The notes: generated from the sequence alone by a model not told the origin. 64,000 bases of DNA from JALOOX01 sp964557955 (GCA_964557955.1 CAZLCS010000001.1:124001-188000), one strand, 5' to 3'. Positions 17,901 to 26,672 are shown, counted from the first letter of the stretch. Numbers and translations are program-made.

Positions 17901-18598
17901 GAATCTTCCCACAGATCTCGTATCTGTTCCGTATCCAGGTGAGGTCTGCACACAGCGGCGACGGCTTGGATCATTGCCTCCTCGTTCCGTGACGCAATGA
18001 GCTCCTGAATGGAGAGAGCTGCCAGTTCTTTAAAAATCTGTCGGTTTTCCGACTCTGGAAGCCCCAGCTTCTTGATCGCCATCCGAAGCCGCCCGAGCAG
18101 GTCGAGGGCTGCAATCCACTCTGGACCGAAATCTTTGTCAAACTGCTCTCGAATCACCCTGGCCACGCCGGGAGACAGCCCACCGGTGCTGAACGCGATG
18201 CACAGCGGTCCCCGCTCATAGATCGATGGCAAAATGAGATCTCCCAATTCCGGATCAGTGGCCATGTTGCACAACGTTCCGCGTTCTCGTGCATCTGCCG
18301 CAATCTGCCGGTTCAGAATCCTGTCATTGGTCGCGGCAAACACGAGAACCATGTCACCGAGAATCTCCGGACGATATCTCCCGTCGAGCAGTGTGACCTG
18401 TTTTCTCTGTACCTGCTCCTGAAGCCAAGGGGTCAATTGTTCGGCCAAGATAAAGACCCTAGCTCCGTATACCAACAAACGCCTTACTTTCCGCTCTCCG
18501 ACAGACCCCCCGCCAACAACCAGACATCGGCGGCCACTCAGAGAGAGAAAGAGGGGGTAAAAGCGTTTTTGAACTGAACCGATTTCTGGATCTTCCAT
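17882..18598 (-). CDS. Precorrin-2 dehydrogenase / sirohydrochlorin ferrochelatase-type protein
   Basis: The protein resembles the N-terminal half of CysG and yeast Met8p, which oxidise precorrin-2 to sirohydrochlorin and can insert iron to give sirohaem. The dinucleotide loop VVGGGSVGERKVRRLL is near residues 27-42, the catalytic aspartate candidate is in AATNDRILN, and the dimerisation stretch FSTGGLSPGVARVIRE is present. There is no methyltransferase half, so CobA/SirA activity must be encoded elsewhere. Its 3' end overlaps the ccsA start by 19 bases, tying sirohaem or haem d1-type synthesis to the hemA operon. The 260 bases upstream show no gene. Confidence 0.9.
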   Translation of the reverse strand: MEDPEIGSVQKRFYPLFLSLSGRRCLVVGGGSVGERKVRRLLVYGARVFILAEQLTPWLQEQVQRKQVTLLDGRYRPEILGDMVLVFAATNDRILNRQIAADARERGTLCNMATDPELGDLILPSIYERGPLCIAFSTGGLSPGVARVIREQFDKDFGPEWIAALDLLGRLRMAIKKLGLPESENRQIFKELAALSIQELIASRNEEAMIQAVAAVCRPHLDTEQIRDLWEDSWKQLS

Positions 18599-18857
18599 GC
18601 AGCCATAACTTTCGAGTCGGCGAGCTGGCGCCCTCCGCCTCAGAATCCCTGTGCTCAGCCCAAAAGCTTAAAATCCCTTGGCGAAAGTGGGTCCTAATTA
18701 ACACGAACAACCCGCTGAAACAAGGTGGAGTCACTGGCTTCATGTCCCTGCCGTGGTTCGTGCAACAAGCTCTGTTACAAACTCGTACAGCAAAAAAAGA
18801 CCATCTGGAGAGGATCTCGGTACCGGGGATTGAAGGAGGAAAGCCTGACCGGGTGAT

Positions 18858-19934
18858 TCAAGTCCTTCTGAACAGAACGTAATCCGCAATATCCAGCATG
18901 AGGTCGCGGGTGGGATGCGGCGGGAAAGCACCCAGAGCTTCCTTGGCTTCGTTCACGTGATCCTTGGCAAGCCGTTGGGTGTAATCGATGCCCCCCGCCC
19001 GAATCACGTGATCCCTGGCCTCAAGGAAGTCCTCGCGCGGAATCTCATCCGAACTGAAGATGCTCCGCAGTCGTGCTGTCGATGCCGGATCTCCGTTTTG
19101 CAGCGCATAAATGAGGGGAAGAGTGACCTTGCCCTCTTGAATGTCATTGCCCACCGGTTTTCCCAATTCCTCAAGATCTCCGGTGTAGTCGAGAGTGTCA
19201 TCAATGAGCTGGAAAGCGATCCCGAGATGATGCCCATAGTCTCTCAGCGCCTGCACCTGAATGGGTGGGCCCGAGGCAAACAGTCCGCCGATCTGGCATG
19301 CTGCGCTGATGAGGACCGCCGTCTTGCGAGTCACAACTTCCAAGTATTCCTGTTCGTCAATCTCAAGATTGTCAGAGTTGATCAGTTGAAGTACTTCTCC
19401 TTCAGCCATCTTGGTTGTGGCGTCGGTGAGGACTTCCAGAATGCGCAGCTTGTCATGACCCACCGCCATCAGGATGGCTTTGGAATAGAGGAAGTCTCCA
19501 ATCAAAACGACGGCAGGATTTCCCCAAATCGTATTTGCGGCAGGTTTGCTGCGGCGTACCTCTGCGTGATCGACAACGTCGTCGTGGAGGAGTGTTGCGG
19601 CATGAACAAATTCAAACACCACTGAAAGCGCGGCATCCCGCTTGCCCCTGTAGCCGCAAAGACGTGCGGCCAGGATCATCAGGAGAGGCCGCAGCCTCTT
19701 TCCGCCACTGCCCATGATATACCGTCCCACCAGGGAGATGAGCGGGATCTTTGTTGTGAGCTGCCGCTCGATCTCGGCCTCGATCCTCTCGAGGTCGGAT
19801 CGAATCTGACTGAAAATGCGCTCTTTGATGGCATCAGGCTCGCTGGTCACAGGGCGCGGCATAACACCTGAGTTCAACGCGAATGTGCCTGCCTGCTCCA
19901 TGGATTCTCGATTTCCAGTTCTGTTATCTGTCAT
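18858..19934 (-). CDS. Long-chain trans-polyprenyl diphosphate synthase
   Basis: This enzyme elongates isoprenyl diphosphate chains for quinone side chains. Both aspartate-rich motifs are present: LLHDDVVD (first, DDxxD) and LIDDTLDYTGD (second), together with GGKRLRPLL. The size fits octa- or heptaprenyl synthases (IspB/HepT type) rather than farnesyl synthase, and the product length is an inference. The start is uncertain: ATG codons at 19934, 19901 and 19862 are all possible and none has a strong ribosome site. The conserved part begins near ERIFSQIRSDLERIEAEI. The gene stands apart from its neighbours by 73 and 259 bases. Confidence 0.9.
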   Translation of the reverse strand: MTDNRTGNRESMEQAGTFALNSGVMPRPVTSEPDAIKERIFSQIRSDLERIEAEIERQLTTKIPLISLVGRYIMGSGGKRLRPLLMILAARLCGYRGKRDAALSVVFEFVHAATLLHDDVVDHAEVRRSKPAANTIWGNPAVVLIGDFLYSKAILMAVGHDKLRILEVLTDATTKMAEGEVLQLINSDNLEIDEQEYLEVVTRKTAVLISAACQIGGLFASGPPIQVQALRDYGHHLGIAFQLIDDTLDYTGDLEELGKPVGNDIQEGKVTLPLIYALQNGDPASTARLRSIFSSDEIPREDFLEARDHVIRAGGIDYTQRLAKDHVNEAKEALGAFPPHPTRDLMLDIADYVLFRRT

Positions 19935-20007
19935 AAAACGAAGAAAAAAAAAGGTATTGGGCGTTCCCTTCAAATCAAACGCTTCATATCGAAAAAAGTC
20001 TCACATG

Positions 20008-21408
20008 TCAAAGCGTTTTGCTCGCAGAACAGTGTGCAGGCTTTATCTCGTCGACATTGTCCTCCTCAGACAGAATCTCGGCCTCCAGGTCGTAAATGTG
20101 GCTCTTGACAATCCTGGCCGGGACGATCTCTCCCGTCTGTGTATTGCCCGAGGTGATCCAGACAGCTCCATCGACCTCCGGAGCCTGACTCTTGAGTCGT
20201 CCCGTGACCAGGAGGTCTGTCTCCGAATGAGGTCCTTCTATGAGCACCGGCAGCGTCTCCCCCACCTTTCGGCTCAGCAGCCGCCTGGAAATTTCCCGTT
20301 GTGTCGAGAGGAGCCGGTTCCGTCTGGACTCTTTCTCGGCATGTGGGACTTGACCAGGCAGTCTTGCCGCTGCTGTGCCGGGCTCGGCGGAGAAGGCGAA
20401 GACTCCGAGGTGGTCGAATTGAGTCCGCTGCACAAAGGCCAGCAACTTATCGAAGTCGCTTTCCGTCTCACCGGGAAATCCCACCATCAGTGTGGTGCGG
20501 ATAGTCATATCAGGGAGGTAGGAGCGGATCCGATCCAGGAGTACCTCGACATCCAGGGCCGGCGACTTTCCGCGCATGGCTCGGAGGATATGCGGCACAC
20601 AATGCTGCAGTGGGATGTCTAGATAAGGAAGCACCTTTGCAGAGTTCCTCATGAACCTCAGGAGCGCGTCCGTGATTCCATCGGGATAGGCATAGAGAAG
20701 TCTGATCCATTGGATGTTTTCTATGTGCTCCAGCCCTTCCAGCAAAGCGATCAGTCGTGCTCGGTCCCCTGTTTCAGATCCAAAAGCCGTGATGTCCTGG
20801 GCAATGAGATTGATCTCCACGGCACCGGCCCAGGCAAGCAACCCGGCTTCCTCGATGACGGCTTGAACAGGTCGGCTGCGAAGCGGTCCGCGCAGTCGAG
20901 GTATCATGCAGAAGGCGCAGCGATTGTTGCAGCCGTCAGCCACCCTCAAGTAAACAGAGGCAGGGTTCTCGTCAGAAACTCGGGAGGAACCGGACTGAAG
21001 CACCAGCTCTCGGGGTCTCGAAAGATACACGGTCGGAAAGCCCGGAGTCGTTTCTTCGGCGGTGAGCAGCTCCTTCAACCGGTGAAAGTGGGATGTCCCC
21101 AGAAAAAGGTCCACCTCGGGAAGCGACGCCGCCAGTTTGCGGCCGTAGCGCTGAACCATGCATCCAGCAACGACCAGTCGGCTGCAGCAGCCCGCATCCT
21201 TCCATTGTGATATCTCAAGGATCGTATCGATGCTCTCTTCCACAGAGGCTTGGAGGAAACCACAGGTGTTGACGACAATGAGAAAGGCCTTCGACTGGTC
21301 TTGTGTCAGGCTGTAACCCATCTCGAGTAGTTGTGAGGCCATGATCTGGCTGTCTACCTGATTCTTGGCACATCCCAAACTGATGATGGCGGCAAGACGA
21401 TCGGACAT
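20008..21408 (-). CDS. rimO: Ribosomal protein S12 methylthiotransferase RimO
   Basis: RimO is a radical-SAM enzyme that adds a methylthio group to the conserved aspartate near position 88 of S12. The N-terminal MTTase domain has its three cluster cysteines at about C13 (SLGCAKNQVD), C49 (NTCGF) and C83 (AGCMVQ). The radical-SAM motif is CNNRCAFC (C160, C164, C167), and a TRAM-like C-terminus follows. A tail of about 30 residues after TRAM ends SASKTL. The ATG at 21408 gives MSDRLAAIISLGCAKN. It starts eight bases after the upstream membrane-protein gene stops. Its substrate S12 is encoded at 41.6 kb. Confidence 0.95.
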   Translation of the reverse strand: MSDRLAAIISLGCAKNQVDSQIMASQLLEMGYSLTQDQSKAFLIVVNTCGFLQASVEESIDTILEISQWKDAGCCSRLVVAGCMVQRYGRKLAASLPEVDLFLGTSHFHRLKELLTAEETTPGFPTVYLSRPRELVLQSGSSRVSDENPASVYLRVADGCNNRCAFCMIPRLRGPLRSRPVQAVIEEAGLLAWAGAVEINLIAQDITAFGSETGDRARLIALLEGLEHIENIQWIRLLYAYPDGITDALLRFMRNSAKVLPYLDIPLQHCVPHILRAMRGKSPALDVEVLLDRIRSYLPDMTIRTTLMVGFPGETESDFDKLLAFVQRTQFDHLGVFAFSAEPGTAAARLPGQVPHAEKESRRNRLLSTQREISRRLLSRKVGETLPVLIEGPHSETDLLVTGRLKSQAPEVDGAVWITSGNTQTGEIVPARIVKSHIYDLEAEILSEEDNVDEIKPAHCSASKTL

Positions 21409-21415
21409 TGGCGTC

Positions 21416-22372
21416 TCATGCTCCAAACGAAACGACTGTATAGCGGTCGATACCGGAAAAGACCAGACCCCAGAATACGAGGAGACACAAGCCGAGAAAG
21501 ACTCTGATAATCCAGCGCTTTCCCGGGTTCTGGCCGGCTCCCAGCAAATCCAGTAAATAGAATGCGCATCCGGACATTAAATAGCATTCAACGGCAAAGG
21601 GAGGAAACCCCAGAAACCCCAGCAGGGGCATTTCAAAGACCTTCAGCCATCCGACATATGGAACAGTGTAAACCCATTTGGCTCCCGCCCAGTAGTTCCA
21701 GAATTCCCATAAGAAGCCACAGATCATGCCCGCAAGAAGCAGCTCGAAGAGCTTGTGAGGCCTTCCAGACCTTAAATCTTTGCATAGGCCATTGGGGTCA
21801 GCACACCAGTCAAACGACCAGAGCAGCATGATGAATCCGAGCCAGACCAGTGGAAAGAAGAACAAAGGCCAGATGACGGGCAGAGCCAGTAACAGCAGAC
21901 CGAGTCCCAAAGAAAGACGCCTGGTCGCAGTACGGACAGCAAAAGAAGTCCACTGCTGATCCGAAGGAAAGATCTTCAGTTCTCGAACGAGACCGGCTGT
22001 CGCATTGAGACCTGGAAGGACAGTGGCGAACGAGATGACATATCCGAACCACCTGACCAAAAGATTGGACGGCACATGAATATAGTGCCAATTCTGAAGA
22101 CGGAAATTGAATAGCTCAAAAAACAGCCAGATTGTCACCGACAATGGCAGCTGTATGAGGAACCTTTTGGGTGTATCGAAGAGCGCAGACCGCGCACTTC
22201 TCCAATAAAGAAACCCTTCCAGAAAGAAGATGTAACTCCACCAACTGAACAGGTAATACCAGGTGAAGAAAGGCTCCAACCGTTGTGCCATGCCCAAAGT
22301 CGCTGCAATAAAGGACAGAGAGGCCGTTGTCATCACGACGGAACCCATGAATCGGAAGGACGGTTTCATCAT
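21416..22372 (-). CDS. Unrecognised multi-pass membrane protein
   Basis: I do not recognise this family. The product (318 residues from ATG-ATG at 22372, more if an upstream ATG at 22438 or 22477 is used) has seven or eight hydrophobic helices. It is rich in Trp, Phe and Tyr (FTWYYLFSWWSYIFFLEGFLYW), with conserved-looking polar motifs FELFNFRLQNWHY and LWEFWNYWAGAKWVY that contain Glu-Asn/Trp pairs inside helices. Two WxFxN-like repeats hint at an internal duplication. It is coupled to rimO. Function unknown; enzyme-like membrane residues are possible. Confidence 0.7.
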   Translation of the reverse strand: MMKPSFRFMGSVVMTTASLSFIAATLGMAQRLEPFFTWYYLFSWWSYIFFLEGFLYWRSARSALFDTPKRFLIQLPLSVTIWLFFELFNFRLQNWHYIHVPSNLLVRWFGYVISFATVLPGLNATAGLVRELKIFPSDQQWTSFAVRTATRRLSLGLGLLLLALPVIWPLFFFPLVWLGFIMLLWSFDWCADPNGLCKDLRSGRPHKLFELLLAGMICGFLWEFWNYWAGAKWVYTVPYVGWLKVFEMPLLGFLGFPPFAVECYLMSGCAFYLLDLLGAGQNPGKRWIIRVFLGLCLLVFWGLVFSGIDRYTVVSFGA

Positions 22373-22929
22373 GTTTGAATTGTGCTCCGGTGTTCGCAGC
22401 AAGAAGGGCACTGCCCAGGTTTCCTGCAATGGGACCATTCCGTTGAACGGGAGTAGAGACTCACTGAATCCTCCCATCAAGTCAAAGTAGAATCTCAACC
22501 CTGAAGGGTAGGGTGGCAAAGCTTTTTCAGAGACCGGAATGAGAGCGACATCCTGCCGGCAAAGATGCCACTGATTTGGCCGTCCCGATGTGAAAGGTCA
22601 CAGGGTTGTTAATGTGTTTGCTTTCAGAGCCTTGATTGTTTAACTTATAAAATTGGAATTGAATATGAACGCCAGGAGAATGCCTTGACGAAACGAATCT
22701 GCCGACGCCCGGGCAGACCGGATGTGGTGAGATTCTCGGGCTGGCCCCGTAACAGAGACCCTGACGGGGGGCCGGCACAAAGGATCTACACGAAGAGAGC
22801 CGTCTTCCCCGAAAGACTATATGTGCAGTTTGGCCTTAAGGCCGCGATTCAAAAGTTTCACTGATGAGCCGGGTCCTGAACGATAGGTTTCCTTAACGTG
22901 AAGGTCTGCGGGTTTAGCTTAGGGAGTGG
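22373..22929. other. Intergenic region between divergent genes
   Basis: No convincing gene lies here. An AT-rich stretch (22605-22675) probably holds promoter elements. An imperfect GC hairpin lies at about 22742-22773 (GGCCCCGT pairing with ACGGGG and GGCC around a bulge), and a short palindrome TGTGAAAGGTCACA lies at 22589-22602. I cannot assign any of these a function. Confidence 0.4.
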
Positions 22930-23160
22930 ATGACCATGCCAAGAGAAAGAGTGGCACGTGCGCAAACCGCTCAAGTTGACAAAACAGGCAAAGAACTGCC
23001 CAATCCCACCATTTGCAAAGAGGGCAAAGGCGTTCGGAATTTCGCATGCAGTTATTACGATGGTTGCCTGGATAAGGCTGCCAAGGGAATGTGGAGCGGC
23101 TTCACCTGTAGGGAATGTAATCTCAACTACCAGAAAGATGAGGAGCAACCACCAGGTTAG
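22930..23160 (+). CDS. Small cysteine-rich protein, probable zinc binder
   Basis: This 76-residue protein has AGGGAG just upstream of its ATG. A second ATG two codons later is equally possible. The N-terminus is polar. The core has four to five cysteines in the pattern TICKEGKGVRNFACSYYDGC...FTCREC, with conserved-looking aromatic residues between them. I recall similar short proteins in deltaproteobacteria but know no function. The four-Cys spacing suggests one zinc site. It is isolated between an intergenic region and REP-like repeats, so its expression is probably independent. Confidence 0.6.
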   Translation: MTMPRERVARAQTAQVDKTGKELPNPTICKEGKGVRNFACSYYDGCLDKAAKGMWSGFTCRECNLNYQKDEEQPPG

Positions 23161-23529
23161 GTCTTTGAGGATACCTGCGATTGCACGTGCAACGGCCCTC
23201 CCCTCATGATCCTCCGGTTTCAGGACGGCAAGGAGAGGGCCTGAAACAGCTTCAAGCCCCGGGAACACCAACGAACCCTATGATCAGCACCACCGCGAAG
23301 GCTAGTCACTGCGGTGAAGGCGAATCCTCAGCCCATCGCGTCCGGGAGCAACTCCACCTCGAGAATCAGTGGGCTCGGGCGTTCCCAGGAGGCTGTCCGA
23401 GAATGGCCGTGTCGGGCGCGGATAAACCCCGCCCCTATCAAGACTATCTCGTAATGCCAGCGCAGGGGCGGGGTTTATCCCCGCCCGCTCTTGGGCTGGT
23501 TGAAGCACTCCGTATTCTCGGTCAGCCTA
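23161..23529. other. Intergenic region with several inverted repeats
   Basis: This 369-base gap contains no believable gene. It holds a 12-base palindrome TTGCACGTGCAA (23181-23192), an 11-base stem with one mismatch (23194-23204 with 23231-23241), which may end transcription of the small gene before it, and a pair of REP-like hairpins described separately. Confidence 0.55.
23415..23490. repeat. REP-like inverted pair of GC hairpins
   Basis: Two copies of a unit with the core GGGCGGGG-TTTAT-CCCCGCCC face each other. The left arm 23421-23437 is the exact reverse complement of 23465-23481 over 17 bases, with near-matches extending outward. Each unit can also fold on its own, the right one with a perfect 8-base stem and a 5-base loop. 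This layout is typical of REP/BIME elements spread between genes. Other copies would have to be sought in the rest of the genome. Confidence 0.7.
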
Positions 23530-23889
23530 CTAGCTTTCCTTAACAAGCTCGATTATGCACATTGGAGCAGCGTCACCCCTTCTGAAGCCGACTTTGACAA
23601 TCCGCGTGTATCCGCCAGGTCGCGCCTGATAACGAGTTGCCAGGTCAGTGAATACTTTGTGCACCACTGACTTCTCCCGTATCACCGCCAGTGCCTGCCT
23701 GCGTGCGTGCAAATCCCCGCGCTTTCCCAGTGTGACCATCTGGTCAGCCCAACGGCGGAGTTCTTTCGCCTTTGGAAGAGTCGTATAAATCCGCTCGTGA
23801 TCCAATAGCGAGGTAACCATGTTGCGGAACATCGCCAACCGGTGGCTCGTTGTACGATTCAGCTTCCGACCAGCAACTTTGTGACGCAT
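23530..23889 (-). CDS. rplQ: 50S ribosomal protein L17
   Basis: L17 lies near the exit-tunnel side of the large subunit. The product (119 residues, slightly short against about 127) begins MRHKVAGRKLNRTTSHRLAM and ends with the strand pattern GGYTRIVKVGFRRGDAAPMCIIEL. It is the last gene of the 32-kb minus-strand ribosomal supercluster and follows rpoA by two bases, as in most bacteria. The REP-like hairpins lie just past its stop codon. Confidence 0.97.
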   Translation of the reverse strand: MRHKVAGRKLNRTTSHRLAMFRNMVTSLLDHERIYTTLPKAKELRRWADQMVTLGKRGDLHARRQALAVIREKSVVHKVFTDLATRYQARPGGYTRIVKVGFRRGDAAPMCIIELVKES

Positions 23890-23891
23890 GG

Positions 23892-24899
23892 CTATTCCTG
23901 TTCCTTTCTTCGCTGCTCGATTTCATCACGACCGGGGAAGCTGTCGAGCTTCATTCCGAGCGACAACCCCATCTCCGTCAGAATTTCCTTAATTTCATTG
24001 AGAGATTTTCGTCCGAAATTCTTGGTTTTCAGCATCTCGGCTTCACTCTTCTGGACTAGCTCGCCAATGTACCGGATATCTGCATTTTTCAGGCAGTTGG
24101 CAGACCTTACGGACAATTCCAGCTCATCAACACTTCGAAAGAGATTCTCGTTGTATTCTGGCTCGATGTGGGTCTCTTCCTCAGAGACCTCCGCCTCCTC
24201 CTCAAAGTTGATGAAGATAGTCAGCTGATCCTTGAGAATCTTCGCAGCGTAGGCCAAAGCATCCTCAGGTTTGATGCTTCCGTCCGTCCAAACCTCCATG
24301 GTGAGTTTGTCATAGTCCGTGATCTGCCCCACACGCGCCTGTGAGACAACGTAGCTGACCTTGCGAACAGGTGAGAAGATGGCGTCAATGGGAATCGTCC
24401 CGATGGGCTGATTCTCATCCATATTGCGATCTGCAGGCACATAACCCTTGCCTTGACGCACGGTGAGTTCCATGCGCAGATTGGCGTCCTTCGCCAGCGT
24501 GCATATGTGCTGATCGGGATTCAGGATGTCTACAGCACCGTCGCTGCGAACATCTCCCGCCGTGACCGCTCCCTCCCCTGTCTTTTCGATCAAGAGCTGG
24601 CGAATACCCTCGCTGTGCATCTTGAATCGGATCTCCTTCAGGTTCAGGACGATATCCGTAACGTCCTCCAAAACACCTGGAACGGTAGAAAACTCATGCA
24701 AAACGCCGTCGATCTTGACGCTTGTGATGGCTGACCCCTGCAATGAGGAGAGAAGCACTCGACGGATGGCGTTACCGAGGGTCGTTCCGAATCCTCGCTC
24801 CAAAGGTTCACACACGAACTTGGCGTAGGTATCGGGGCGGCCTTTGGCCTCAATTTCCAAACGCTTCGGTTTAATCAATTCACGCCAGTTCTTTTGCAT
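23892..24899 (-). CDS. rpoA: DNA-directed RNA polymerase subunit alpha
   Basis: Alpha dimerises to start polymerase assembly and its C-terminal domain contacts UP elements and activators. The 335-residue product has the N-terminal assembly domain (EPLERGFGTTLGNAIRRVLLSSL). A flexible acidic linker (EEEAEVSEEETHIEPE) and the alpha-CTD (LELSVRSANCLKNADIRYIGEL and KNFGRKSLNEIKEIL) follow. Length and order are standard, with rpsD upstream and rplQ downstream. The gap of about 130 bases before it shows no other gene. Confidence 0.98.
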   Translation of the reverse strand: MQKNWRELIKPKRLEIEAKGRPDTYAKFVCEPLERGFGTTLGNAIRRVLLSSLQGSAITSVKIDGVLHEFSTVPGVLEDVTDIVLNLKEIRFKMHSEGIRQLLIEKTGEGAVTAGDVRSDGAVDILNPDQHICTLAKDANLRMELTVRQGKGYVPADRNMDENQPIGTIPIDAIFSPVRKVSYVVSQARVGQITDYDKLTMEVWTDGSIKPEDALAYAAKILKDQLTIFINFEEEAEVSEEETHIEPEYNENLFRSVDELELSVRSANCLKNADIRYIGELVQKSEAEMLKTKNFGRKSLNEIKEILTEMGLSLGMKLDSFPGRDEIEQRRKEQE

Positions 24900-25028
24900 A
24901 TGGCTTCCTCGCGACTAGCTATCCTTAACACCGTCCTCCCATCTCGAGGAAAAAATGAAAACCGGATAGGAGACGTTCAGCGGTCTGACGCTCTAGCCGG
25001 CTTAATCCAAGAGAAGAGGGGTTTCTAT

Positions 25029-25655
25029 TTACTTTGAGTAAAACTCGACGACCAGGTGCTCCTGCACCGGCAGGTTCATCTCTTCTCTCGTCGGAAGAAC
25101 CTTGAAAATTCCCTGGTAGGCAGCCTTGTCGAGCTCAAGCCAGGGTGGCAGGCCTCTGCGAGGCATCGCCTCAAGAGCATCGTTGATGACGACAAGTTGA
25201 CGGCTGCCCTCGACAACACTCACGGAGTCACCAGGTCGAAGAAGGTAAGACGGGATATTGACCTGACGGCCGTTGACCAGAAAGTGGCTGTGTCGAACCA
25301 ACTGCCGCGCCTGATCGCGGGAGCTTGCAAACCCAAGCCTGTAAACCGTGTTGTCCAGGCGGCGCTCAAGGAGGATCAGAAAATTCGTACCCGTCACACC
25401 CTTCTGACGGTCAGCGATCTTGAAATAGTTCTTGAACTGCTTTTCGATCAGGCCATACATTCTCCTGATCTTCTGCTTCTCGCGCAACTGAAGTCCGTAG
25501 TTGGAGAACTTGCCTCGGGACTGACCGTGCTGACCAGGCGGATAATTCCTGCGCTCCACAGCACATTTGTCCGAATAACAACGGTCGCCTTTCAGGTAAA
25601 GCTTCATGGTCTCGCGCCGGCAAATCCTGCAATTGAAACCCGTGTACCGAGCCAA
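25029..25655 (-). CDS. rpsD: 30S ribosomal protein S4
   Basis: S4 nucleates assembly of the 30S body by binding 16S rRNA. It often represses the alpha operon. The 208-residue product is the zinc (C+) form, with cysteines at 9, 12, 26 and 31 (FNCRICRRE...RCYSDKC). The S4 RNA-binding domain (RLDNTVYRLGFASSRDQARQLVRHSH) follows. The start codon is TTG, which gives MARYTGFN, and GGAGG lies about ten bases upstream. No other start would keep the conserved N-terminus. Confidence 0.98.
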   Translation of the reverse strand: MARYTGFNCRICRRETMKLYLKGDRCYSDKCAVERRNYPPGQHGQSRGKFSNYGLQLREKQKIRRMYGLIEKQFKNYFKIADRQKGVTGTNFLILLERRLDNTVYRLGFASSRDQARQLVRHSHFLVNGRQVNIPSYLLRPGDSVSVVEGSRQLVVINDALEAMPRRGLPPWLELDKAAYQGIFKVLPTREEMNLPVQEHLVVEFYSK

Positions 25656-25727
25656 GTTGTGTACCTCCTGTGGATGGGGGGGCGTCCTGGAAACCGCCAG
25701 TGAATGATTCTCCGTTCAAGTGCAATT

Positions 25728-26120
25728 CTACACGCGACGCCGCTTGGGGGGGCGACATCCATTGTGAGGAATGGGGGTGATGTCCTTAATGGCCGTGATG
25801 TTGAAGCCTGCAGCCTGAAGTGAGCGAAGCGCAGCTTCCCTCCCGGAGCCGGGACCCTTGACGTACACCTCGAGATTCTGCACCCCATGTTCCATGGCCT
25901 TCTTGCCGGCAGTTTCGGCGGCGATCTGAGCAGCGAAGGGAGTGCTTTTCCTCGAACCTTTGAATCCCTGGCTCCCGGCGCTTGACCAGGATATGGCATT
26001 GCCGCTGGTGTCGGTGATCGTGACAATGGTGTTGTTGAACGTGGATCGAATGTGGGCAATGCCGTTGAGTATGTTCTTGCGTTCCTTCTTCTTGCGCGAA
26101 GAGGTCTTGTCCCTGGCCAT
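25728..26120 (-). CDS. rpsK: 30S ribosomal protein S11
   Basis: S11 sits on the 30S platform near the mRNA exit and the Shine-Dalgarno helix. The 130-residue product starts with a basic tail (MARDKTSSRKKKERKN). It holds the core GIAHIRSTFNNTIVTITD and GPGSGREAALRSLQAAG, and ends with the arginine-rich tail PHNGCRPPKRRRV. Length and place between rpsM and rpsD are standard. AGGAATC precedes the ATG. Confidence 0.98.
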   Translation of the reverse strand: MARDKTSSRKKKERKNILNGIAHIRSTFNNTIVTITDTSGNAISWSSAGSQGFKGSRKSTPFAAQIAAETAGKKAMEHGVQNLEVYVKGPGSGREAALRSLQAAGFNITAIKDITPIPHNGCRPPKRRRV

Positions 26121-26132
26121 GATTCCTCCGAG

Positions 26133-26504
26133 CTATTTCTTACGTTTACCCATGACAGACCGGCGGGGTCCTTTACGGGTGCGAGCGTTGGTATGAGTTC
26201 TCTGTCCACGAACGGGCAGGCCGCGTCGATGCCTCAATCCACGGTAGCATCCGAGGTCCATGAGGCGTTTGATGTTCATGGATACCTCGGTCCGGAGATC
26301 ACCTTCGACCTTGTACTGGGAGTCGATGACCTGTCGGATGGTGTTCACCTCTGCATCTGTCAGATCATCGGATTTCGTGTTCCAACTGATGCCGGCCTGA
26401 TCGAGAATCTTTCGAGATGTGGTGCGCCCGATACCGTAGATATACGTCAGAGCAATCTCGATGCGCTTATTCTTGGGTAGGTCGATACCTGCAATGCGTG
26501 CCAA
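26133..26504 (-). CDS. rpsM: 30S ribosomal protein S13
   Basis: S13 lies in the 30S head and bridges to the 50S subunit. The 123-residue product has the helix-two-turn-helix region (YIYGIGRTTSRKILDQAGI) and a basic tail, GLPVRGQRTHTNARTRKGPR, that reaches the P-site tRNA. The start is a TTG directly after GGAGGAGCGGAGA, giving MARIAGIDLPKNKR. It follows rpmJ by 15 bases. Confidence 0.98.
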   Translation of the reverse strand: MARIAGIDLPKNKRIEIALTYIYGIGRTTSRKILDQAGISWNTKSDDLTDAEVNTIRQVIDSQYKVEGDLRTEVSMNIKRLMDLGCYRGLRHRRGLPVRGQRTHTNARTRKGPRRSVMGKRKK

Positions 26505-26519
26505 TCTCCGCTCCTCCCG

Positions 26520-26633
26520 TCAACCTTGTCTTTGCTTGTGCCTGGGGTTTTCGCAGATCACACGGACGATGCCATGGCGGCGAATGACCTTGCACTTGCG
26601 ACAGATTCGTTTCACTGATGCTCGCACTTTCAT
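26520..26633 (-). CDS. rpmJ: 50S ribosomal protein L36
   Basis: L36 is a tiny zinc protein that stabilises 23S rRNA near the L7/L12 stalk base. Translating the minus strand gives 37 residues, MKVRASVKRICRKCKVIRRH followed by GIVRVICENPRHKQRQG. Cys11, Cys14, Cys27 and His32 form the C+ type zinc site. The place between infA and rpsM is the usual one. The length is typical of the zinc-binding form. Confidence 0.96.
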   Translation of the reverse strand: MKVRASVKRICRKCKVIRRHGIVRVICENPRHKQRQG

Positions 26634-26672
26634 TTCAATCAGACCTTTCCGTTACCCGCCAGCGGACCGGCA

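Noticed and set aside
22589..22602. Palindrome TGTGAAAGGTCACA as a second Rex or CRP site
   Set aside because: The half sites are only four bases apart, against six in Rex and CRP sites, so the spacing is wrong.
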